Source: Tribonema minus (lineage: Eukaryota > Sar > Xanthophyceae > Tribonematales > Tribonemataceae). Taken from it: a stretch of DNA of 64,000 bases. Positions 11,591 to 22,600 of the stretch are shown piece by piece. Position numbers and translations under genes: made by a program. Within the stretch, counting starts at the first letter, position 1. Each line of letters opens with the position of its first letter. The DNA lies in NCBI GenBank assembly GCA_017506865.1, contig JAFCMP010000120.1:62001-126000 (forward strand), given 5' to 3'. The notes under the pieces were generated by a model. It saw only the letters and a list, made by a program, of their open reading frames with translations, was not told where the DNA came from and did not search any database.

Positions 11591-11699
11591 TGCCAGCTGA
11601 TGATGCTGTTTTCCCCAAACTTCTGCGCACTTCAACTGTCAACCGCCGGAACTGTTGTGAGCCTGTTTTCTGTCTGTGAGGCAGAGACGTCCTGCCTGC
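11591..11699. promoter_or_regulatory. Compact divergent promoter region
   Basis: Only 109 bp separate the ATG of the VDE-like gene (minus) and of DYNC2I1 (plus), so both 5' UTRs and any shared promoter must lie here or overlap the genes. No TATA box is evident. The role is inferred from gene layout alone. Confidence 0.5.
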
Positions 11700-14600
11700 A
11701 TGGAGGTGCCAGCTGAAAGGAAAACCAGCCGGAACACTGGGTCATCACGCAAGGCCAGCTCCAAGCGCGGGCCCTCCTCTCAGCAGCCAGTTGCCGCTGG
11801 TTACAATCTAGATCCATCAGCACATCGAGGATCGACCCTATCTATACCGCCAGACCTGGCAGCGACTGAAATCCGCGTCAACAGAGAGTTCTCTACTCCA
11901 CGGAGCAGCCTGGACTCCAACACCCGAAACATCATCAAAGGATGGCAGTCGCAAGGAGGTGTAGCGAATGTGGCTGCCGCGGCGGGAATCACTGCACCGC
12001 CGCCACCGCAGCGCCAGCCGCAGCAGCAGCAGCCGATGGAACAGCAGAAGCAGCAATCCAACCCACAGCAGCAGCAGCAGCAACAGCAGCAGCAAAAGCA
12101 GCAGCGACCTCCGGCAGTGGCAGAGGCTGCAGAGGTAGACGATGACGCTGGATATGGGGACGAGGGCTTCGAGGACTACTCGGATGAATTTGAAGGTATG
12201 AGCACTTTGCACATTGATGAAGGCAGTACAGCAACTCGGAGTTGTCTTGCTTTCTTCTTTTTGTCTGAAGCTGCCACCACAACTTGTCGACTTGACGCTC
12301 CTCGGAGCGCGAGTAGCTCGGCGGTTGACGTTCTTGCACTACGATCGTGCACTGCATGACATTGGACAGCAAGCAAAGCAGTTGTTCTTGCATCAGCACG
12401 CACGCGTGCCTGCGGATGTACGCAATCAGATACACCCATTACTGGTGTGCTTTGTTATCGTTGGTGCCGCTCGCATCCGCCGCAGACGAGGCAGCGGCGC
12501 GGAGCGCTGCTGCACAATGTAGATCATCCACATTCGTACACACAACATGACATAGGTACTATGCACATCATACACATTCCTACGTACAACATGTTATAGG
12601 TCGAAAACTGCTTAAATGATGTGCCTTGCCATTATTGGTGCCGCTCGCGTCCGCCGCAGACGAGGCAGGGGGGCGGAGCGCTGCTGCACACTGTACATAA
12701 CACACATTCCTGCACATAACCATTATAATATCGGTAGTAGAATTCATATTTGATGTGCCTTGTCATCGTTGGTGCCACTTGCATCCGCTGCAGACGAGGC
12801 AGCGGGGCGGAGCGCTGCTGCTGTGCAGGCGCCGGCGCAGGCGTCGGCGTCCAAGCGCCCCCCCAGTGCGAAGGTTGTGTCCAGCATGCGGAAGCCCGCC
12901 GCCGCCGCCGCCGCCGCCAACGGCTCGTCGCGGTACGATGCTGAGCACTGACATGCGCTTCTGGTGGCGCACGGCGTTGCACAAAGTCAAAGCATGGCTC
13001 ACGCGTGGCATGCGCGGAGTGTATGTAGTCATCGTTGCACTTGTGGTGGCGCGCAAAGTTGCACACATCAAGTCAAAGCCTAGTGACAAGAGCGCATGGC
13101 TCAAGCATGGCATATACAGATTGTACTATTATAGTATGTAATTGTTGTGCTGCACTTTGGCTCCGCGGCATCAAAGGCAGTGTGTCACCTGCCGGTGTGC
13201 ACTTGACAGGCGGCCCAGATCGCATGCAATCCTTCAGAGCAGAATGCTGACCAAGGTCACCCTCAGGTGCTCGCTGGCGCGCGCGTGAGCCGAGTTGAAG
13301 TCCGATGCGCGCTCGCGGGGTGCAAGAGAAGTGAAAGTCGTAGGCTCATCGCATACCCGCACCCCCGCACGCAGCTTCGAGCTCGAGCCTGCAAGCCACG
13401 GAGGCGACGCAATTCAAGTTCAAGTTGATGCCCCCCCTCCCCCCCCCCCCCCCCCGCGCAACGCAGGCCGAGCTCCAGCGTCCCGCACGCGACGGAGGCC
13501 GACATGAAGGAGCTGCGCAGCGCGATGGACCAGGAGAACATGGAGGCAAAGCGCGCACGTGCGCTGCGGCCCACTGAACCGCCGCCACACGCCTCAGCAG
13601 AGCAGCAGCCTGTGGCGGAGGGCAAGGGGGGGGTGGAGGGGGCGGGGCTGCGCGCAAAGGGGAGGAAGGGGGGGGCGGGGGAAGGGGCGGGGCCGAAGGG
13701 GGCGGCGCTGGCGGCGCAGCCGGCGACGCAGCAGTACAGGTTTGCCCAGTTGGCACGTACTTGCAGCAATTACAGGAGTGATACCTGAGAAAACGACCGC
13801 AGGTGCAGCTTCATCGACAGGTCATATGTTTTACTTGTCGAGTTTTCAGGCAGATCATTCAGGCACTAGACTCTGATATAAACGTGCAGTTACTGTGTTT
13901 GTCATAATGAAGCGGGTTTCCGCTGTGGAGCGCTGTAAGGCAGTGTGATCACGTGCGTGTTGACTGCCATGGCTGGCACGGAACCGTGGGGTCAGCTGAA
14001 GTGGCGTGCGGAAGGGGGGGGATCCGACGTTGAGGGGGGGGGGGGGGGGGCGGGGGGCTGGGGCCGACGGAGTGCAAAGATGATGAAACGTTACGCAAAG
14101 GTGTGCGCAGCGTGAAATGACAGCACGCGGTAGGCAGCGCGATTCAGCAAGGGGGTGCGGCAGCAGGGGGGGGGGGGGGGCAGTTGACGGCAGCTCTGCA
14201 CGTCAGAGGCGGCTGTGCATGCTGCATGATTGGCAGGGCCGGGGTGCTAATAAGGTTAGGGACGACATGGCGACTACCCCTAACCCCAATGAGGGCGTGC
14301 AAAAGTGGGGGTTCCAGGGGGCCTCGCGCACAGGGGGCGCAGGCAGCCCCTAAGTAGGGGGGATAGGGGCTTGCACAGCTGTGTGTGTGTGGGGGGGTGA
14401 ATGCCACTCAGGGCTCGCCTGAATGCCGTGTCATGACGCATGGGGGGATGGGTTTCTAGAATGAAATGTCGCCGGCGTACATCACGAAACAACAAGCACA
14501 GTCAGAGCCTCTTTTTGTAGGCAGGGACCCTGCCCGCGCCATTCGCGCAGAGGCCGCCGTCTGGCGCCCACGTGAAGTGCGCATACGCACGAAAGTCGCA

Positions 14601-17600
14601 ATTCGTTCACCAGTCTACTTCCACAGGTTGCAATGGCGCATACAGCAAGGTCCAGACACGACAGAGGCTGTAGCGGGCAGCCCATTCACACTCCTGACAC
14701 ATACCCACACCCCAAAACCTCATCACGCGGCGCGCGCAGACTGGCGGAGGCGAAGGCCGTGTCGCAGCGGCTCGGCGGCGCCGCGGCGCGCGGCGCGCGC
14801 TGCGGCGGCGGCAGCAGCGCACGGTCCGCCGCCGCCGCAGCGCGCCTCTCCACCGAGCGCTTCGTGCTGTACAGCGCGGCGCCGGTGGGGCCGCTGGAGC
14901 GCTACCACGCGCGGCTGCGCAGCGGCGGCAGCAGCGGCGGCGGCGGCGGCGGCGCGGCGCTGCGGCAGGCAGCGGCGCAGACGCGCGACGACGATAGGGA
15001 TGTCGGCACGCAGACGGAGACTGCGCGCGCTGCCGACGCGGAGGCGCAGTTCCACATGGGGAGCGATGACACGGCGCTGGAGAACATGCTCGCGCGCGCG
15101 CGTGCGCGGCGGCAGCGCGGCGGCGGCGGCGGCGGCGGGCACCGTCGCCAGGGCAGTGACCCTGGCGTCACGCTCACGGGTGAGAGGGACGTGTGCAACT
15201 GACGTGTAACGGCTAGTGTCATGGTGGTTTTTGTGGCTCTGTAGATATGCGCGATGCCACCATTTGGTGACAGGCGGTGGGGGGGGGGGGGGCGATGGCG
15301 CCAACCGGTTGAAGATGGCGCCAATGAGGTTCCAGCGGGCACCGACCCCGGCATCACGGTCACGGGTGAGGGCGAGGGTGTGTATGAGCACGGGGACCGT
15401 GAGGCGCCCGGTGAGGATCAGCGTGCACGCGCCCGCGCCTGCGTGGCAGTTACACGGCAGTTGGGAGGCGGCCAGGGGGGGGGTGTGAGCGCCCCCGTGC
15501 TTGCAGCGGTTCCACGGCAGTTACGTAACTGATACGTAACTGCTTCGTGGCCGTGGCGTGGGTATGCACGCTGCATGCACAGTGTGACCGACCGGCGATT
15601 TTCAGATGGAGGGAGGGGGTCGCAGCACGGCAGGGCTGCGATGATCACAGCTGTCCGTTGAAGTTGTAGTGGTTGTTCGCTGCAGCTGGCGCGTGTGCGC
15701 GGTGGCAGCTCTGTGACACTTACCTCAACGCTAACCCCACCCCTAACACGAAGGCGCACGACAGCATCTAGGCTGACACGCGTGGAATGCTGATCCCGAC
15801 GTGTGCATCACTTCGCCGCCGCTTTGACAGGCACGGTGGACGCTGCGGAGGCGGAGGAGCGCGCGGCGCAGCTGCGGCGCGCGGCGGCGGCGGCGGGCGG
15901 CAGCGGCGGCGCGCGGCTGGCGCACTTCCTGCGCAGTGTGGCGCCGGTGGTGGAGGCGCTGTGCGTGGAGAACATTGCGCTGTCTGGCGGCAGCGCGGCG
16001 CTGGCGGAGGCGGAGGTGGGGGGCAGCGCTCCGTCGCATATCTCAATGTTGAAGTTGAAGTTATCAGAGCTTGTCCGCGCTACTTCAAGTCAGACTGTAG
16101 GATAGTGAGCACTCGGCGAGCTTGCGTCCGCCATCACAGCGGCCACCACGGGAGTACCCGACGCCGCTTTCATGATGCATCACTCATGAATTCATCCCTT
16201 TGATGAAATATCTCTCGTGGATTCATATGCAACAAGCAGGCGCGCGCGCGTGACGAGGGCGAGCGCATTTCACTTCGCACCACTCATGAATTCATCCCTT
16301 TAACGAGGTATCGCTCATGAATTCACATGCAACGCGCAGGCGCGCGCGCGCGACGAGGGCGAGCGCGTTTCACATTGCACCACTCATGAATTCATCCCTT
16401 TAATGAGGTATCGCTCATGAATTCACATGCAACGCGCAGGCGCGCGCGCGCGACGAGGGCGAGCGCGACCGCGCCGCCGGACGCGCGTTCGCCTCGGAGG
16501 CGACGACTTCCTGGGAGCGCCTCGGCGCCGCCGCCGCCGCCGCCGCCGCCGCTGCCGCCGACGATTGGGCTGTCGAGCCGTGGCTGCGGACGGCGCTGGC
16601 GGGGGCGAGCGCGGCAGCGCTCGCGTACAGTGCCGCGCGGCCGCCGCTGCTGGCCGTGGCGTACGCCCGCAGCGCAGGCGGCGGCAGCGGCGGCGGCGGC
16701 GGCGGCGCCGTGTGCGTGTGGGGCGCGCGCGCGGCGCCGCTCGCCGGTGACACGGACGCGAGCCGCCCCGCCGCGCCGCTGGCGGCGGTGCTCGTCGCGG
16801 AGGGCGCGCCGACATGCGTGTGCTGGGGCCCCGCCGCCGCGCCGCACCTGTGCCTCGCGGGCGCCGCGGACGGCGTCGTCGCGCTGTGGGACCTGCGCAC
16901 GCCGTGCGGCGGCGGCGGCGGCAGCGGCGGCGGGGAGCGTCCCGCGTGCGGCCTGCGGCGGCCGACGTACGCCACCGCGCCGCGCAGCGCGGCGGGCGGG
17001 CATGCGAGCGCCGTGGCGGCGATCGTGGCGCTGCTGGGCAGCGGCGGCGGCGGTGGCAGTGGCGGCGGCGGCAGCGGCGGCAGCGGGCTCTTCCGCGCCG
17101 CCGCCACGGCGTTCGCGTCGCTCGACGACCGCGGCGTCGTGATCGTCTGGCTGGCGATGGACGTGACGGACGACGGCGGCAGTGCTCAGCAGCAGGACCT
17201 CGGGCTCGCGCCCGGCGGCAGCGTGCGCCTCGCGCACAGCCGCACGGTCGACACGCGCGCGCTGCCGCTGCCGCCGCCGCCGACGGCGTCGCTGCGGCAG
17301 CCGCGCCGCTCGTCGCGCGCAGCGCAGGAGACCTCGGTGCATTCTCTGTGTGACACAGAGGGCGCAGTGGGGGGGCCTGCCGCTGCGTGCCTGTGCTTCT
17401 TCGGGCGCGACTCGAATCGGTTCCTCGTGGGCGGCGGCGGCGGCGGCGCGGTGCTGCACTGCAGCCGCCTCGGCGCGCAGCCCGTGCCGCGCGCGTACTG
17501 CGGCAGCGGCGGCAGCAGCAGCAGCAGCAGCGGCGGATGCTCAGCGAGCGCCGCGGCAGTGCTCTGCCTCAGCGCCAGCGCCTTCTGCCCGGAGTACTTC

Positions 17601-18149
17601 CTCGCAGGCTGCGCCGACGGAAGCGTGCGCCTGCACCACCAGGACTCCGCGCGCCCCGTTGCCGTGTGGGACGGGTTCGCGGGGATGCTCGGCGCGGCGC
17701 GGCGGCGCGGCGACGGCGGCGGCGGCGGCGCGGCAGCAGCGGCGGCGGCGGCGGCGTGCGTGGCGGTGGTGGACGTGCGGTGGTCGCCGCACCGCGCCGC
17801 CGTCTTCTACGCGCTCGACGCGCGCGGGCTGCTGCACGTGTTCGACCTGCTCGCGGACGACGCGGGGCCGCTCATCTCGGAGCGCTGCTGCGACGCCGCC
17901 GCCGCTGCCTCTGCCGAGGGCAAGTGCGGCGAGGGCGACGATGAGCGTTGCGCGCAGGCGGCGTGCGCGTGTGCGCTGTCGGCGGAGCGCTTGCTCGCTG
18001 GCGCCGCGCCTTCGGTGGCGGTGGTGGGCGGCGGCGGGGCGCGGCGGCGCTTGTTGTCGGGCTGGCTGCAGCGCTCCGCGGACACGCCGCGGCAGACGGA
18101 GGCGCATCGCGTCGCAGAGCTGCTGCGGACGGCGCTCTGGACGGGGTAG
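11700..18149 (+). CDS. DYNC2I1: Dynein-2 intermediate chain 1 (WDR60 homologue)
   Basis: Six exons: 11700-12195, 12794-12932, 13467-13739, 14740-15179, 15831-16015 and 16440-18149. All phases agree and the total of 3243 nt gives 1080 aa, close to the ~1066 aa of human WDR60. The N-terminus is basic and Ser-rich, then poly-Gln. The acidic-aromatic EGFEDYSDEFE motif near residue 155 resembles the YxDDFEDY motif of WDR60. Exon 4 has RDVGTQTE, another WDR60-like signature. From about residue 578 to 980 come WD40 blades (LCLAGAADGVVALWDLR, DDRGVVIVWLAMD, FLAGCADGSVRLHH, DARGLLHVFDL). WDR60 is an intermediate chain of the dynein-2 motor, which drives retrograde intraflagellar transport; this implies a ciliated cell. 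Long Ala and Gly runs interrupt loops between blades. The N-terminal motif plus C-terminal propeller fits WDR60 better than WDR34. Confidence 0.75.
12450..12700 (+). repeat. Two copies of DYNC2I1 exon 2 acceptor edge
   Basis: Units at about 12455-12515 and 12625-12695 repeat the acceptor and first ~35 nt of exon 2 (CGCAGACGAGGCAGCGG core). The genuine edge is at 12794 and the period is about 160 nt. Confidence 0.85.
13740..14739. other. DYNC2I1 intron 3
   Basis: Intron of 1.0 kb with G runs near 14035-14052 and 14168-14181 and no repeat of the neighbouring exon edges that I can recognise. Confidence 0.5.
15325..15380 (+). repeat. Copy of DYNC2I1 exon 4 donor edge
   Basis: This reads GCACCGACCCCGGCATCACG then an ACGG/GTGAGG donor, repeating the end of exon 4 and its donor at 15179. 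The encoded SDPGVTLTG becomes TDPGITVTG. Confidence 0.8.
16225..16439 (+). repeat. Two ~100-bp copies of DYNC2I1 exon 6 acceptor edge
   Basis: Units ending near 16265 and 16365 repeat the intron sequence with CACTCATGAATTCATCCC and the CAGGCGCGCGCGCGCGACGA exon start. The genuine exon 6 begins at 16440. The second copy is nearly perfect. Confidence 0.9.
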
Positions 18150-19413
18150 CTGCGGCGGCGGCGCTGCACGGCAGCACGCTGCTGCTGCTGCGGCATGCTG
18201 CTGGGCTGCTGAGCGCACTAGAGCGGACTGTCAATAGATACTGAATTTTGGGGTGTTCGAAGTGGCGCACTTCCTGATCACAGAAGCACCACGTGGCGTT
18301 AAAGATGTTGAGGATGCGACCCTGATTTTGATCGCCATGAAAATTATCGCCAGCCTCAGGCTGACATCAGAACTGTGGCTCAAACATGTCGCTGCGGGCA
18401 CTCTCGCCTCTGTTACAATGACGCTCAATTACTGTAGTCACTACAACCGCATCCTGCAGGTTGCAGCGTAAATTGGCGCTGCGCATGGTAATCAGCCTCT
18501 GCATTTTATATCGGTTGCCGTGCTGTGATGATGGTTCTGCTATATTCAGGGCACCCACACAATAACCGCCAATGTTTTTCTTGACAGAATATCCACTGCG
18601 CTGGGGTATTCCCCACGCTGAGTGGCCTACTGAATCACTCCAACCTACACGTACAGCTGCTCGCAATGCGGCTTTGCCGACATATCGTCGCGGGTGAGCA
18701 CACCATTTGTTGAACGATTTTCAATGATACTTCGGAAGTATGTAGTAGTCCTAAGAAGCCCGCATCAGGTCTTGACTTGCTGCACAAGATGGTTCTCAAG
18801 CCGACTGGATGCAGCCCCAGTCGCGCAGAACCAACACACCTATTCTTCGGCTCCAAACCCGTTGTGAACGCTTGAAGTCAAGACTCTGATGCGGGCTGTA
18901 TAGGACGTCACTATAAACGGTGCTCTCACCCGCAATGAGCGGCAAAGCCGTATTGCCAGCAGCTGCACGTGAAGGTTGAAGTAATCCAGTAATTCACTCA
19001 GCCTGGGCAACACCCCAGTGCAGTGGATATCTCTCCCAACATCGACACCAAAGGGGGTCTAGTACATCGAAGCCAAGTACATCGAAGCCATTGTCAGCTG
19101 CCCACCCTTCTACCCTCGGCCCCCCGGTGTGCCCGACCCAGCGGCTCTTGGCGGGCGAAAGATGTCTACCCCTGGAAGTGCCGCTTCAGTGGCGGCGATC
19201 AATTTCTCCTTGTGCGCCCAGGCACCCATGCCGCACACGCTGCAGCAGCTCGGCATCCGAACGCTGACTAGGGAGGGGCACACTGGGAAGCCGAGGGTGG
19301 AAGGGTCGGCAGCTGACAATGGCTTCGTTGTACTTGAATGCACCGAGGGGAACGAGAGGTCCCAGCTCGGTGGTGGGTGCAGACGAACGAGGCAGGTGAC
19401 ACAGAGCGAGGGC
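18150..19413. other. Intergenic region, no confident gene
   Basis: No gene is supported. A direct repeat AGTACATCGAAGCC occurs at about 19060 and 19075. Complementary segments around 18660-18770 and 18880-18960 share short stretches (GCCCGCATCAG, GCGGCTTTGCCG) and might pair as a distant hairpin. An open minus-strand patch at 19110-19343 has no recognisable domain. Confidence 0.45.
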
Positions 19414-19569
19414 CTAGGGCGTTCGGGTGCTGTAGGCGAGCTTCGCAGCTTCAGGCCAGATTTGGTTCACCTCTGCCTCTACAAACTGCTCGATGAGAGC
19501 CACGACAACGGGCCACTCGGCTGGGATGAAGTAGTGCGCAAGGCGCCCGTCATCACAATGCTGGCACAT
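19414..19569 (-). CDS. Small hypothetical ORF
   Basis: ATG at 19569 to TAG at 19414, 51 aa. It starts MCQHCDDGRLAHYF and continues with a helical, acidic stretch (VVALIEQFVEAEVNQIW). Codon third positions are mostly G or C as in host genes. It may be a first exon of a longer minus-strand gene, since only 112 bp separate its ATG from that of the Tic110-like gene, like the VDE/DYNC2I1 pair. No family is recognised, and it could be chance. Confidence 0.3.
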   Translation of the reverse strand: MCQHCDDGRLAHYFIPAEWPVVVALIEQFVEAEVNQIWPEAAKLAYSTRTP

Positions 19570-19681
19570 GGTGAGCTCTCGGCGATTTGAAGTTGTGCTC
19601 CAGAGTTGAACTTGGAAAAAAAAGATGAAGATCTCTTCCAGAAGAGAGGCAACACACCTGCGAAGTGCATTGCGGGTGAAA
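19570..19681. promoter_or_regulatory. 5' region of the Tic110-like gene, possibly a divergent promoter
   Basis: A short gap before the ATG of the plastid-targeted gene, including an A-rich stretch (GGAAAAAAAAGATGAAG) near 19614. Its promoter role is inferred from position only, and the divergent reading depends on the doubtful ORF at 19414-19569. Confidence 0.35.
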
Positions 19682-22600
19682 ATGAAGGCTCTGCCGACCT
19701 GCGTCACTACAGCTGCACTGCTGGCAGCCACGGCCGATGGCTTCGTCACCGAACCTGCGCTGTTGCATCATCGGCATCAGCACAGATCCACGTGCTTGCA
19801 GCTGCGAGCTGACCGCTTTGCTTCAGTGAGCTTGAGAGGGCCAGAGGGGGAGCGCTACATAGCCCTAGGAACGCGTGGCGGCAGGGGCCGCAGCTGGGTG
19901 CAGCAGGGGGGCAGCAGTAGCGCCAGTCAACAATCAGCCACCTGGTGCGTCGACGCGAGACGAGACCGACGACCCGCAGCTGCGTCAACGCAGCGGCATG
20001 ATGTCAGTACTTTCTTGGGAGGCGCTTTGCTGTCAGGTCCCGCTGCAGCCGCCACCATTGTCGTTGCTGGTTGCTTCGCTGCCGCCAACATGCTCCTAGG
20101 AGGTCGGCGGGGCGGCGGCGGTCTGCGTGGCGTTCTCAGCCGGCCACTGCGAGGAATGCAAAGGCATGTTGCCGTTGACAGCACTTTTGTGTGTCTGTCG
20201 TGCTGATAAGAATCAGTGTGCACCGCTGTTGTACCGTCAGCCAAGGCGGTGGCACTGGCGGTGCACACGTGACCAGCGCTCCCTCTCTCTCTTGTTCATC
20301 AGTATTGCATCGCCGTGCGCAGTATTGTGGCGCCGCCGCCGCCACGCAGTGTTCGCAATGGTGCCACGTCGCACACAAGCACCTTCCCTCAACCTCCACT
20401 CAACATCCACCACGCCCTGGTTGTACGGCGGTGGTTGTTTGCAACTCTCAATACGAGCAGCGGCGCTGCGTGCTACGGCGCAGATCGACAGCGCAGCAGA
20501 CGCATCGCAAAACTGAAAGCCTCACCGTCGCCTCTGTCCTCCGCTCAGGCTGTGGAGCAGCAGCAGCAGCGCGGCGAGCGCGGAGCCGGCGGGAGCGGCC
20601 ACGTCATCGCAGGCGCGCGCGCTGGCGTCGCAGCTGCATCAGGCGCTCAGCAAGTGGGAGGCGGAAAACGAGGATGGGCGGCTGAGGGCGGCGGTGGACA
20701 GCGCGTTCACGCCCGCGGACCTGCCGCCGGACGTGCTCGCGGCAGCGGCGGCGGCGCCGGAGGCGGTGCGGCTGGAGGCGTACACGCTGCTGCTGGCGAC
20801 GTGCGCGAGGTGCGCGCTGCGCATTCGGAACATGTACTCGTGGACTTGCATTTACAGCAGCCCCTGAGTGATTGCAGGAGTCTGAATGCGGCTTTGCTTC
20901 ATACCTCGAAGTACAAGTTGAAGGCGGGCCTGATGTGTGTGACCGTGTGGAAGAAGATAGGACCTGTGTACTCGCGCGCTGCGAGACCGCAAGCGCAAGT
21001 GTGCGCCACGCATGAGCTTCTTCAGAGTGACACAGCTTGCGGGCTCGCAGAACTTGAACTTTTTGCATGCGCAGAAACACCAGTATCGCAGGGGTGGGAG
21101 GCAGTGCGGGCGGAGGCTGCTGTTGGCGGCACGTGCAAAATGCGCCGCTCTCAGGCCGCTCTTGCCTAGATGTGCATGCGCGGTTGTTTATCGGCTTTGC
21201 TGCGACGCGCTGAACGACGGGGACGGGCGTTCATGAAAATGTCATGTGCTGAGCAGGGGCCCACTGCTGGTACTTTAGCGCACCAGCCGCGGTGGAGCTT
21301 AGGGTAGGGATTAGGGTAAGGTTAGGGTTAGGATTAGGGCTAAGCACGCTGCTGCTGGCGACTTGCGCGAGGTGCGCTGCGTGTAACGCATCTTCACTCG
21401 TGCCGCAAAAGCGCATTGCGCAGTGCCCCATACGCGTCAAGCAGCTTTCGGGCATGCGGAACGTGCACGGTTCTGCGGGTGCGGCATGCTCAGACTACAA
21501 CGGGTCAGCGGCGCGGTGCAGCTGCGGGCGCACATGCTGCTGCTGACAGCATACCTGAGGCGTGCTTACGCTGAACCTACCCCTAGCTTCGGCCGCGTGC
21601 GCGAGGTGCGCTGACGCAAGGCCCCACCCGGGCAGGTATTTGCTTGGGCTTGGGACGCACCGCACTGCAGTGCTGCGAGGGCTAGGGGCAGGGCTAGTGT
21701 TGAATCTGAATGCCGAGCAGGGGCACTCTGGTGGTACTCAGGCGCGTCGGCAGCGGTGCGGCCGGAGGCGTGCACGCTGCTGCTGGCCGCGCGCACGAGG
21801 TGCGGTAAATTTTAAAATCAACTCTAGATTTGTGCACGCTGCCTCCTCTTGGCCGAGGACGCATCTGGGGAGTCCACTGCACTGCTGGAGGTGCAACGTA
21901 CGGTGGCAATCCGGAGAGGGTGCAGTGCGGACAGGTGTGGAGCACACACGATCTTTGAGCAGCAGCGCCGGCAGCGCTTGCGCGCGGCACTGCGCCGGCG
22001 GCGTGCGCCAGGCGCGCACTCGTCGTGGCGCATCCCCACTGCTCGTGGCGCTGAGCAGCAGACGCAGATGCCACGTGCGCTCTCCCGTGTACTTCAAGTA
22101 TCTGAAGTGTGTACAACAGCTCGCGGGCCCGCGCAAGAATCACAGTCTTATGGGCGCGAAACTCGTCATCGCAGTGTGGCTGCATGTGCGCGTTGCTCTT
22201 TTCTTCAAGCCGGTGACATTCCTCGCTGTTAGCGCTCGAGGGAGAGTCACAGCGGCCGCGCCCCTTCTGTCCCCGGTCCTCAAGTTCATATACTTGGCCA
22301 ACACAGATCTCACGCATGCATGTGCCATTATGTCACTTTGTGTGAACGACAGCCAAAAGATCTACCCCAACCTGCTCAGGTGTGCAGTCCATGGTCACGG
22401 TGACTGCTCTCTTAACGTCAAGACGGAGACGCTCTTCAGTTGCACTTGGCACACCTTCTCCCGGAAGCACGGGACATCATCTCAGCGGTTTCAAGTCCCA
22501 ATTCGCCCTCTTGAAGTTCCTGTCCAGCAGGTTTCGCTGGCCCTCCTCCAATCGTACTTCAAATCCGCACATTAGCCGGAAGAACTGCCCCCCCCCCCCC

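Noticed and set aside
16392..17459. 355-codon Arg/Ala-rich minus-strand frame and similar long frames opposite DYNC2I1
   Set aside because: They are shadows of GC-rich WD40 coding sequence; Arg/Ala/Pro-rich composition is typical of antisense GCC/GGC runs.
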